Below are positions 1-6,191 of a DNA stretch of 8,058 nucleotides, in pieces (position 1 is the stretch's first letter; the number at the start of each line of letters is the position of its first letter). The stretch spans positions 1-8,058 of the forward strand of contig CBFDBU010000046.1 in assembly GCA_965603125.1 (NCBI GenBank), given 5' to 3'. The notes beneath the pieces were generated by a model. That model was not told the DNA's origin, did no database searches, and saw only the letters and a list, made by a program, of their open reading frames with translations. The stretch is from JAJRTA01 sp965603125. Lineage in GTDB: Bacteria; Zixibacteria; MSB-5A5; GN15; FEB-12. The position numbers and the translations under genes are program-made.

Positions 1-93
1 ACCGAAAGAGACGCTGCTTGAAAAAACAATTTACACAACTCTTGACAGGAACTCCCGAGAATCAATCCGGATCGAATGGCATAAGCTGTTTTT

Positions 94-122
94 TTGTGGT
101 TTTTGGTGTTTTTCTCTATATA
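94..122 (+). promoter_or_regulatory. Possible sigma70-type promoter for the bactofilin-like gene
   Basis: A -35-like TTGTGG (94-99) and a -10-like TATATA (117-122) are 17 bases apart, inside a T-rich stretch (89-126). This would start transcription about 40 bases before the chosen ATG at 170. The match is partial (3/6 and 4/6), and the low-complexity T/TA run raises the chance of coincidence. A perfect TTGACA at 42-47 has no usable -10 box at 16-18 bases and was not chosen. Confidence 0.3.
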
Positions 123-153
123 TATTGCCGCAACCGTGGTTCCGGGCCAGCGT

Positions 154-159
154 AGAGGT
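154..159 (+). promoter_or_regulatory. Ribosome binding site deciding the start at 170
   Basis: AGAGGT lies 10 bases before the ATG at 170. The in-frame upstream TTG at 125 has no SD sequence and lies inside the TATATATATTG tract that looks like the promoter -10 region. The protein starting at 170 also begins with a well-formed signal sequence, which supports this start. Confidence 0.6.
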
Positions 160-169
160 AAGTGAACCT

Positions 170-1459
170 ATGAAGACGCAGACCACAGACATACCCACAA
201 TCCTGTGGCATACGGCCTATACAGTTTTCGCATTGATGGCAAGTATGCTGCTTACCGCCCATACTATGGCCGCCGCCTGGGGCCACGGCGAACATGTCCG
301 GATATCAAACCTGCATCGCATCGACGACGATTTCTATGCCTTTGCCAGCATGGTTACCGTGGAAGGTTTTGTCGACGGCGACCTCATGGTCGGCGGATCC
401 AACGTGAGCACCGCCGGCGAGGTGACCGGGTCCGAAAATGTCTTCGCCTTTGAGTACCACCAGAAGGGCAAGACCGGTGGTTCCGTGAGATCATTCGCAT
501 ACCGGAGTGTTATCGAAGGTCATGTCGGCCGCTCGCTGCTGGTGTGCGGCGCTGAGACCAGGATAGGCAGCCACGCCACGATCAGACGGGAGGCAAGGAT
601 CTACGGCGACCGCGTGACTGTCGACGGCACGGTCATGGGAGATCTCGTCGTGGAAGCCTCCCGAATCGAGATCAGGGGGCAGATCGATGGAAATGTCACG
701 CTTGTGGCCAGGAAAATCGTGATCCATCCTCCTACCGTAATTAAGGGCGACTTCGCCTATACTTCCGACAACGAGGCCGAGATATACAATCCCGAAGGTG
801 TAACTATCTTAGGAGAGGTAGACTGGCAGTTACCGAAAATTGAAGGGGAAGGCGACGAGGAAGATGAGAAGACTACGGTCAGGGGGTATATGGGCGCATC
901 CAAGCTGCTAGCCGCGTTCCTGTTCGGGATAATCCTCATCGGTCTGTTCCGCATGTACGCCGAGGCGGCCTTCGACCAGATCCGTTACCGTTTCTCACTT
1001 TCGGTCGCAACTGGTTTTCTTGCCCTGTTTGTCTGCCTGCTGAGCCTCATTATGCTGGTAATCTCGCTCATTCTGCTGGTAGCGGGCTTGTCGCTGGCAA
1101 CCGGGAAACTGGCGCTCCTCGGAGCCTTAATGGTAATTTTCTCGACCGTGGCGCTGCCCGTCACCAGTTTTGCCGGGGTATCCGGAGGCGTTCTCTTCTA
1201 TTCGGGCAAGATAATCCTGGCGCTGCTGGTGGGCTTCTATCTGGTGCGGCTTTTCCGGCCTGAGCCGGTCGTTCTCGGCAAAGGACAGTTGTTCCTCGGA
1301 CTGGTATTGCTTACCCTCCTGTTTGCCATCCCGTACGTTGGGTTTGTCCTGTACATCCTGGCCGGCATCATCGGCGCCGGCGCCATTGTGTTGGGCATCA
1401 AGAACTGCCACCGGCCCTCCGAAGGCCTGCCGAAGACTGACGCCCAGGCGAACACCTGA
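170..1459 (+). CDS. Bactofilin-like polymer-forming protein with signal peptide and multi-pass membrane C-terminus
   Basis: A predicted protein of 429 residues. Residues 1-36 look like a signal peptide: a basic start (MKTQ), a hydrophobic stretch (TVFALMASMLLTA) and a cleavage-like TMAAAWG. Residues about 45-215 are short beta repeats rich in G-D-V/I patterns (VEGFVDGDLMVGG, VDGTVMGDLVV, IRGQIDGNVTLVA), typical of the right-handed beta-helix of bactofilins. An acidic linker follows at about 224-237 (EGEGDEEDEK). The rest, about 243-412, is strongly hydrophobic with roughly six membrane segments and ends in a short polar tail. Canonical bactofilins are small and cytoplasmic. Here the signal peptide would place the beta-helix outside the cytoplasm, anchored by the membrane bundle. 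By family analogy it may form a scaffold or assembly at the envelope; the exact role is unknown. It appears monocistronic: repeat A begins 16 bases after the stop. The domain call is firm; the topology is inferred. Confidence 0.8.
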   Translation: MKTQTTDIPTILWHTAYTVFALMASMLLTAHTMAAAWGHGEHVRISNLHRIDDDFYAFASMVTVEGFVDGDLMVGGSNVSTAGEVTGSENVFAFEYHQKGKTGGSVRSFAYRSVIEGHVGRSLLVCGAETRIGSHATIRREARIYGDRVTVDGTVMGDLVVEASRIEIRGQIDGNVTLVARKIVIHPPTVIKGDFAYTSDNEAEIYNPEGVTILGEVDWQLPKIEGEGDEEDEKTTVRGYMGASKLLAAFLFGIILIGLFRMYAEAAFDQIRYRFSLSVATGFLALFVCLLSLIMLVISLILLVAGLSLATGKLALLGALMVIFSTVALPVTSFAGVSGGVLFYSGKIILALLVGFYLVRLFRPEPVVLGKGQLFLGLVLLTLLFAIPYVGFVLYILAGIIGAGAIVLGIKNCHRPSEGLPKTDAQANT

Positions 1460-1475
1460 ATAGGATTATCAGTGG

Positions 1476-1613
1476 TGTTGTGCCGTCAGGTGTCTCTGCC
1501 TGAGGCTCCCTCATCACCTGTCGTCAGTTGTCAGCCTGGGACGCCCGACAACCACGCTTATGACGAATCCGCCTGATTCCATGTATGACAAAAATGCTTT
1601 TTCAACAAGCTGC
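1476..1613 (+). repeat. Intergenic structured repeat, copy A (left end missing)
   Basis: This 138-base block aligns to 5973-6110 with two 1-base indels and about 16 substitutions (about 87% identity by hand). The first 28 bases are identical. Hairpin-forming parts are kept in weakened form: TCAGG (1486-1490) pairs with CCTGA (1499-1503), and TTGTC (1528-1532) pairs with GACAA (1547-1551). The right end, CAACAAGCTGC, is the exact reverse complement of the first 11 bases of copy B's left terminus, so this copy carries a genuine element end. No left terminal repeat is visible before 1476. It sits 16 bases after a stop codon in the same orientation as copy B, so it would be transcribed as 3' untranslated RNA of the preceding gene. 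Confidence 0.85.
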
Positions 1614-1807
1614 CACTGCTGGAATCTCCTGCTACGGCTACAACGCAGGGGGCAAGGGTCATACACCCGGAGGCGCTGAAATATGTTGCGTTTTTCGAGA
1701 CCGCTCCTATATTGGCGATGCCGACAGGGCAGCCTCTGATGCGATCCTGTCGGCGGGTTCTTTGCAGGATAAGTCTACTCGCCTGTTGCCAATACAGGCT
1801 TTTATGT
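1614..1807. other. Non-coding spacer between repeat A and the tRNA, with a 9-bp hairpin
   Basis: No convincing coding sequence is seen. The main structure is a perfect 9-bp inverted repeat, GCCGACAGG (1720-1728) with CCTGTCGGC (1746-1754), around a 17-base loop. It is followed by GGGTTCTTT, a poor uridine tract, so it is only weakly terminator-like. An open frame runs from 1585 into the tRNA but lacks an SD sequence and crosses the tRNA gene, so it is not a gene. I see no good promoter for the tRNA here. Confidence 0.45.
1781..1803 (+). terminator. Terminator-like hairpin 4 bases before the tRNA
   Basis: GCCTGT (1781-1786) pairs perfectly with ACAGGC (1794-1799) around a 7-base loop and is followed directly by TTTT (1800-1803). 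The form is that of a short intrinsic terminator, but a 6-bp stem with four Ts is weak. Its position right at the tRNA 5' end means it could instead be part of the precursor tRNA leader. Confidence 0.3.
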
Positions 1808-1880
<73 letters not shown>

Positions 1881-2127
1881 TTTTTCTGTGGGGGTTTGGT
1901 GCCTCAGGTTGACGCAGCCCGGCAGCATTGAGGCCGAATACGCCCGCCGTGAAGTAACCGTCGAAACCCAACATATTCCCGTGAATGGCAATGGAATATC
2001 CGTCGACCCCTCGTTGGTCCCACGACGAAGTACGGCCTATCGAGCTCGGTAGCCATAGACAAGATATTCGTGAGAACAGCTAACGTGGAATAGAAACCCT
2101 GATTAGCGGACATAAGGTGTGAGAAAT
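1881..2127. other. Intergenic region with no supported gene
   Basis: Only short open frames are present: a GTG frame 1888-2052 on the plus strand and 1904-2113 on the minus strand, neither with an SD sequence or a recognisable protein. One perfect 7-bp inverted repeat is visible, ATATTCC (1973-1979) with GGAATAT (1993-1999), with a 13-base loop. It could be a small hairpin or a protein-binding site. Nothing else is supported. Confidence 0.4.
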
Positions 2128-2155
2128 TTGCACATGAATGCCGATATACTATAGA
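2128..2155 (+). promoter_or_regulatory. Possible promoter of the leader ORF and kinase gene
   Basis: TTGCAC (2128-2133) and TATAGA (2150-2155) are separated by 16 bases. An overlapping TATACT (2145-2150) is a better -10 match but has no -35 box at the right distance. Transcription from here would start near 2162, giving about 37 bases before the leader ORF and about 96 before the kinase. The match is weak (3/6 and 4/6). Confidence 0.3.
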
Positions 2156-2198
2156 TGAGAATTACCCCTCTGCTGCAATCAAACAGGTGAGGATAACC

Positions 2199-2261
2199 GT
2201 GAGGAAACTGCCGCTTCAACCCGAGGATCAAAGCGAAGTATACGGAGAATCGTGTAAATGA
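2199..2261 (+). CDS. Candidate 20-residue leader ORF overlapping the kinase start
   Basis: A GTG start at 2199 has a strong SD sequence, AGGTGAGG (2185-2192), six bases upstream, better than the site in front of the kinase. It encodes 20 residues (start MRKLPLQPED, end YGESCK), and its TGA (2259-2261) overlaps the kinase ATG as ATGA. That overlap is the classic arrangement for translational coupling, and the kinase's own GGAG (2244-2247) lies inside this ORF. The frame is open back to 2103, so it could also be the tail of a degraded gene whose start is lost. The peptide matches no family I know. Function, if any, would be in setting kinase translation; this is inference. Confidence 0.4.
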   Translation: MRKLPLQPEDQSEVYGESCK

Positions 2262-5200
2262 CTCAAGACAGAAGAACAAAGAGATCGCTCATCGAGGAAC
2301 TGGAAAAGCTTCAACTACAAGTTGCTGAGTTGGAGCCTCTTGGGTGCGAGCGCAGGGAGGCCGACGAAGCACTAATAGAATCCGAACAGAGGTATAGGGC
2401 ATTATATAAAGGTTCTGCTGAGGGGATACTTGTCGCAGACATTGAAACAAAGGAACTTCGGTATGCTAATCCGGCAATCTGCAGGATGTTGGGCTACACG
2501 GAAGAAGAGCTGCAAGGAATCGGTGTGGCGAACATTCACCCCAAGGACGCCTTACAGCACGTGATCTCTGAATTCGAAGCGCAGGCACGAGGAGAAAAGT
2601 TAGTAGCACCTACTATTCCGTGTTTGCGAAAAGACGGGACAACATTTTATGCCGATATCTGTACGGCTAAACTCCAGATCGATGGAAGGGAATGCAACGC
2701 AGGCTTTTTCACCGATGTCACCGAGCGCAAACAGGCGGAGGAGGCACTAAAAAGAGAGAAGGAAAAGGCAGAGAAATACCTGGATATAGCAGGAGTGATG
2801 CTGGCGACAGTCGATACTGACGAAAACATAACCCTCATTAACAAGAAGGGTTGTGAAATCCTGGGCTATAATGAGGAGGAGCTCATAGGTAAGAACTGGT
2901 TTGACCTCTTGGTCCCCCAGGAGAAAAGGGGAGAAATAAGGGACGTCTTTGGTAAACTGACGGCAGGCGATATTGAGCCGGTTGAATACTATGAGAATAC
3001 ATTGCTGACAAAGAATGGAGAGCAACGACTGATCGCCTTCCATAACACAGTGGTCAGAGACACAAGTGATCAGATAGTTGGAGTGCTACTTTCTGGCGAT
3101 GACATCACCGACCGCAAACAGGCAGACGGCATGTTGCTGGAGAGCGAAGAACGCTACCACCGAATCACAGAAGCGGTTACGGACTACATTTACACGGTAC
3201 GCATCGAGAATGGACAACCTGCCGGGACTGACCACAACCAGACTTCTGAAGCTGTAACCGGCTACTCGCCCGAGGAATTCAATCGCGATCCCCATCTGTG
3301 GATTCAAATGGTTCCCGAGGAAGACAGGGACACGGTCAGAAATCAGTTATCGCGAATCCTCTCGGGCGACGATACAGAGCCAATCGAGCATCGCATTGCG
3401 CGAAAAGACGGTTGTGTCCGATGGGTATTGAGCACTCTGGTTGCCAATCGTGATGGCCGCGGTAACCTTCTGTCTTACGATGGCCTGATTCGCGACATCA
3501 CCGATCGCAAGCAGGCCGAGGAGGCACTGCGAATAAAGGAAAGCGCCATAAAATCTTCGCTTAATGCTATCGCAATCACTGACCTTGAAGGCAAGCTGAC
3601 TTATGTGAACCCGTCATTTCTTGGATTATGGGGATATGATACCGAGCAGGAGATCATTGGAAAGGTGGCGGTCGAATCCTGGCAAATGGAAGAAAAGGCC
3701 CGGGAAGTAATGCAATCATTGCAGGAGAAGGGAGGGTGGTTCGGCGAGTTGACCGCCAAGAGAGAAGACGGTTCACTTTTTGATGTCCAGCTTTCAGCAA
3801 ATATGGTTACCGATGAAACTGGCAGCCCTGTCTGCATGATGGCTTCATTTGTCGATATCACCGAGCACAAGCGGTCCGAGGAGACGCTCGTGCGGCGCGC
3901 GGAATTCGAACGGTTGATCAGCGAGGTATCTTCGGGTTTGGTGGGATTAGGCATGGACGAGTTGGACACCGGCATCGAAGTCGCTCTGGCTTCCATTGCG
4001 TCTTTCTCCCGTGCCGACCGCGTCTATGTGTTTCTGTTCAGGGATGGCAACGCGCTCATGGATAACACCCACGAGTGGTGTGCCGAGGGCGTGGAACCCC
4101 AGATCGGGAACCTCAAGAATATCACGGTCGGCGACGAATTACCCTGGTTCTCCGAACGCATCCGCAATGGCGAAGTCGTCCATGTGCCCGACGTTTCTGC
4201 ACTGCCGCCCGAGGCCCGGCTCGAACGCAAGCACTTCGAGGACCAGGCTATCCAGTCGCTCATAGTTGTGCCCATAGCGTCGGGCGGCCGCCTGCTCGGT
4301 TTTCTCGGCTTCGACGCGGTGCGCGGGAGACGTGTCTGGACTGATGACGACCAAGCCGTGCTGCGCATCATCGGTGAAAACTTCGCCCACTTGATCGAGC
4401 GCAAGCGGGCCGAGGAGGCGCTGCGAAAGTCCGAGGGCAGTTACCAGGAACTGTTCACTTCGCTGCTTGAGGGCGTCGGTGTCGTGGATGAGTACGAAAA
4501 GATCGTTTACTGCAACCCAGCCTACGCGCGTATCTTCGAGGAAGATGGTCCCGAAAGCATGATCGGCACAAATCTTCTGCAATACGTTACCCCGAACCAA
4601 AAGGAGATAATACAGCAGCAAACCGCTCACCGGAAGATGCGGCAGTCCTCCCAGTATGAACTCGGAATCGTCACCGCAAACAACAATCGGAAGATCTTAC
4701 ATGTATCGGTCTCCCCACGCTTCAATGAGAGCGGCGTATACATCGGTGCGTTCGGCAATGTCGTCGACATCACCGAAACCAAACGCCTGCAGGAATTGGA
4801 ATCTCGCGCGCAACGGCTCGAAACGGCCGGTACCATCGCCGGTCAGGTTGCCCATGATTTCAATAACCTGCTGGCACCTCTCATGGCGTACCCGGAACTC
4901 ATTCGGGATGAGCTGCCGAAGGACCACCCTGCTTTGGCATACCTGGGTGCTATTGAGACGGCGACCGCACAAATCGCTGATATCAACCAACAGCTCCTGA
5001 CCCTTGGAAGAAGAGGACATTACAACCAGGAACCGCTGAACCTCAATGAAATCGTCCTGCAGGCAAGTAAAGGAATCGAACCTTTACCTGATACTATGGC
5101 TTGCGAAGTCAATCTCAGTAAAGACCTGATGAACATTCTGGGTGGTGGCGCCCAAATCAATCGGGTTATCTCGAATCTGTTGGATAACGCCCGTGACGCT

Positions 5201-5938
5201 ATGCAGGACGTCGGGTATATTTCGGTCAAGACCGAGAATTACTATGTTGATGAGGTGTCGATCGCGTACGGCCGCATTCCTAAGGGGGAATATGCTAAAC
5301 TGACCATATCTGATACTGGTTGCGGTATCCCTGACGATATCGTCCAGAGGATTTTCGATCCCTTCTTCACGTCCAAAACCACTGACAAGAAGCGGGGCTC
5401 CGGTCTTGGCCTGAGTGTGGTCGATGCCGTGGTTAGAGACCACGGTGGATATATAGATCTGAGCAGCAAAGTCGGCGGGGGAACTTCGTTTTACCTGTAT
5501 TTCCCTGTCACCCGAAAGACAGTTGCCGGACAAGATTATGACAAGATTCCCGGAGGTACTGAGACCGTCCTGGTTGTCGATGATGACAGTCTGCAGCGAG
5601 ACGTTTCCCTTAGGCTCCTCGAGAAGCTCGGTTACCGAGTCAGCACCGCCGAAAGCGGTGAGAAGGCCATCGAGTTGCTGAAGGAGAAGCCTCAGGATCT
5701 CCTGGTTCTGGACATGATTATGCCGCCGGGAATAGACGGCGCCGAGACATACCGACGTGCTATCGAGATCAACCCCGATCAGAAAGCGATAATCACATCC
5801 GGATTCTCAGAGACAAAACGGGTTCTTGAAGCGCAGAGCCTGGGCGCCGGCACCTTCCTCAAGAAGCCCCTGACCGCAAGCGCTATCGCCGCAGCAGTAA
5901 GAAAGGAACTGGACAGAAAAGTCAAGGTGACCGTCTAG
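2258..5938 (+). CDS. Soluble hybrid sensor histidine kinase (PAS x4-GAF-PAS-HisKA-HATPase-REC)
   Basis: A protein of 1226 residues, starting at an ATG with GGAG ten bases upstream. An N-terminal coiled coil (about 5-45) leads into PAS domains at about 41-157, 170-287, 294-418 and 427-538. A GAF domain follows at about 548-712 and a fifth PAS at about 722-842. PAS domains close with the typical D-I/V-T-E/D-x-K linker (residues about 153, 282, 413, 533, 837). The HisKA motif VAHDFNNLL has the phospho-accepting H866. The HATPase shows the N-box NLLDNARDAM (973-982), DTGCGIP (from D1019) and GSGLGL (1047-1052). The receiver domain has acidic residues D1108-D1110, phospho-acceptor D1152 and K1203 in LKKP. 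All catalytic residues are present, so it should autophosphorylate and relay to its own REC. No membrane segment is seen, so sensing is cytoplasmic; ligands are unknown. It has no response regulator neighbour. The GAF part is visibly more GC-rich than the first PAS domains. Confidence 0.95.
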   Translation: MTQDRRTKRSLIEELEKLQLQVAELEPLGCERREADEALIESEQRYRALYKGSAEGILVADIETKELRYANPAICRMLGYTEEELQGIGVANIHPKDALQHVISEFEAQARGEKLVAPTIPCLRKDGTTFYADICTAKLQIDGRECNAGFFTDVTERKQAEEALKREKEKAEKYLDIAGVMLATVDTDENITLINKKGCEILGYNEEELIGKNWFDLLVPQEKRGEIRDVFGKLTAGDIEPVEYYENTLLTKNGEQRLIAFHNTVVRDTSDQIVGVLLSGDDITDRKQADGMLLESEERYHRITEAVTDYIYTVRIENGQPAGTDHNQTSEAVTGYSPEEFNRDPHLWIQMVPEEDRDTVRNQLSRILSGDDTEPIEHRIARKDGCVRWVLSTLVANRDGRGNLLSYDGLIRDITDRKQAEEALRIKESAIKSSLNAIAITDLEGKLTYVNPSFLGLWGYDTEQEIIGKVAVESWQMEEKAREVMQSLQEKGGWFGELTAKREDGSLFDVQLSANMVTDETGSPVCMMASFVDITEHKRSEETLVRRAEFERLISEVSSGLVGLGMDELDTGIEVALASIASFSRADRVYVFLFRDGNALMDNTHEWCAEGVEPQIGNLKNITVGDELPWFSERIRNGEVVHVPDVSALPPEARLERKHFEDQAIQSLIVVPIASGGRLLGFLGFDAVRGRRVWTDDDQAVLRIIGENFAHLIERKRAEEALRKSEGSYQELFTSLLEGVGVVDEYEKIVYCNPAYARIFEEDGPESMIGTNLLQYVTPNQKEIIQQQTAHRKMRQSSQYELGIVTANNNRKILHVSVSPRFNESGVYIGAFGNVVDITETKRLQELESRAQRLETAGTIAGQVAHDFNNLLAPLMAYPELIRDELPKDHPALAYLGAIETATAQIADINQQLLTLGRRGHYNQEPLNLNEIVLQASKGIEPLPDTMACEVNLSKDLMNILGGGAQINRVISNLLDNARDAMQDVGYISVKTENYYVDEVSIAYGRIPKGEYAKLTISDTGCGIPDDIVQRIFDPFFTSKTTDKKRGSGLGLSVVDAVVRDHGGYIDLSSKVGGGTSFYLYFPVTRKTVAGQDYDKIPGGTETVLVVDDDSLQRDVSLRLLEKLGYRVSTAESGEKAIELLKEKPQDLLVLDMIMPPGIDGAETYRRAIEINPDQKAIITSGFSETKRVLEAQSLGAGTFLKKPLTASAIAAAVRKELDRKVKVTV

Positions 5939-6110
5939 CAGCTTGTTGGGAAAATCGGAACAGAATGCAAGCTGTTGTGCCGTCAGGTGTCTCTGCCTGA
6001 CGGTTCCCTCATCACCTGTCGTCAGGTGTCGGGCAGGGACGCCCGACCACCACGCTCATGACGAATCCACCGTTATCCGAGTATGACAAAATTCTTTTTC
6101 AACAACCTGC
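5938..6110 (+). mobile_element. MITE-like element, copy B, with terminal inverted repeats and TA flanks
   Basis: The element is 173 bases and non-coding. The left end GCAGCTTGTTGGGAAAA (5938-5954) and the reverse complement of the right end, GCAGGTTGTTGAAAAAG (6110 back to 6094), match at 13 of 17 positions, 10 of the first 11. It is flanked by TA on both sides (5936-5937 and 6111-6112), the target duplication expected of IS630/Tc1-mariner-type transposition. The left TA plus the element's first G form the kinase stop codon TAG. The inner part (5973-6110) repeats 1476-1613. No transposase is present, so it would need one in trans. It is same-strand and immediately 3' of a gene, like copy A. 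Confidence 0.75.
5980..6047 (+). other. Three consecutive hairpins in the core of repeat B
   Basis: Hairpin 1: CCGTCAGG (5980-5987) with CCTGACGG (5996-6003), a perfect 8-bp stem and 8-base loop. Hairpin 2: CACCTG (6013-6018) with CAGGTG (6023-6028), 6 bp and a TCGT loop. Hairpin 3: GTCGGGC (6028-6034 less the shared G at 6028) with GCCCGAC (6041-6047), up to 7 bp and a 6-base loop; it competes with hairpin 2 for the G at 6028. The 11-mer CGTCAGGTGTC occurs twice (5981-5991, 6020-6030). No T-run follows, so a classical intrinsic terminator is not supported. Protection of the 3' end, or blocking transcription between convergent genes, is plausible by analogy with REP-type repeats. Confidence 0.6.
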
Positions 6111-6173
6111 TAAGGACGTACTGAGTGGCAGGTCATTGCCCCGCAGGAAGGATGATGGCAGTCTGACAATACA

Positions 6174-6187
6174 CGCGGGCGCCCGCG
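6174..6187 (-). terminator. GC-only palindrome just after the comM stop
   Basis: CGCGGGCGCCCGCG is perfectly self-complementary over 14 bases and begins four bases beyond the comM stop (6192-6194, minus strand). As RNA it could form a 5-bp all-GC stem with a 4-base loop. The following minus-strand bases (TGTATTGTC) are not a proper uridine run, so intrinsic termination would be weak. Dimerising cruciform DNA or an mRNA 3'-end stabiliser are alternatives. Confidence 0.3.
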
Positions 6188-6191
6188 AAGC

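Noticed and set aside
42..47. Perfect TTGACA as the promoter of the first gene
   Set aside because: No -10-like hexamer occurs 16-18 bases downstream.
125..169. Longer start (TTG at 125) for the bactofilin-like gene
   Set aside because: No SD sequence, overlaps the likely -10 region, and would bury the signal peptide.
1888..2052. GTG-started plus-strand frame of 54 codons after the tRNA
   Set aside because: No SD sequence, starts eight bases after the tRNA, and its protein resembles nothing I know.
1904..2113. Minus-strand frame of 69 codons in the intergenic region
   Set aside because: No SD sequence or domain signal; composition looks like random translation.
4024..4630. Long antisense frames within the GAF/PAS part of the kinase gene
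   Set aside because: They are shadows of a GC-rich coding region; the sense frame has full, intact domains.
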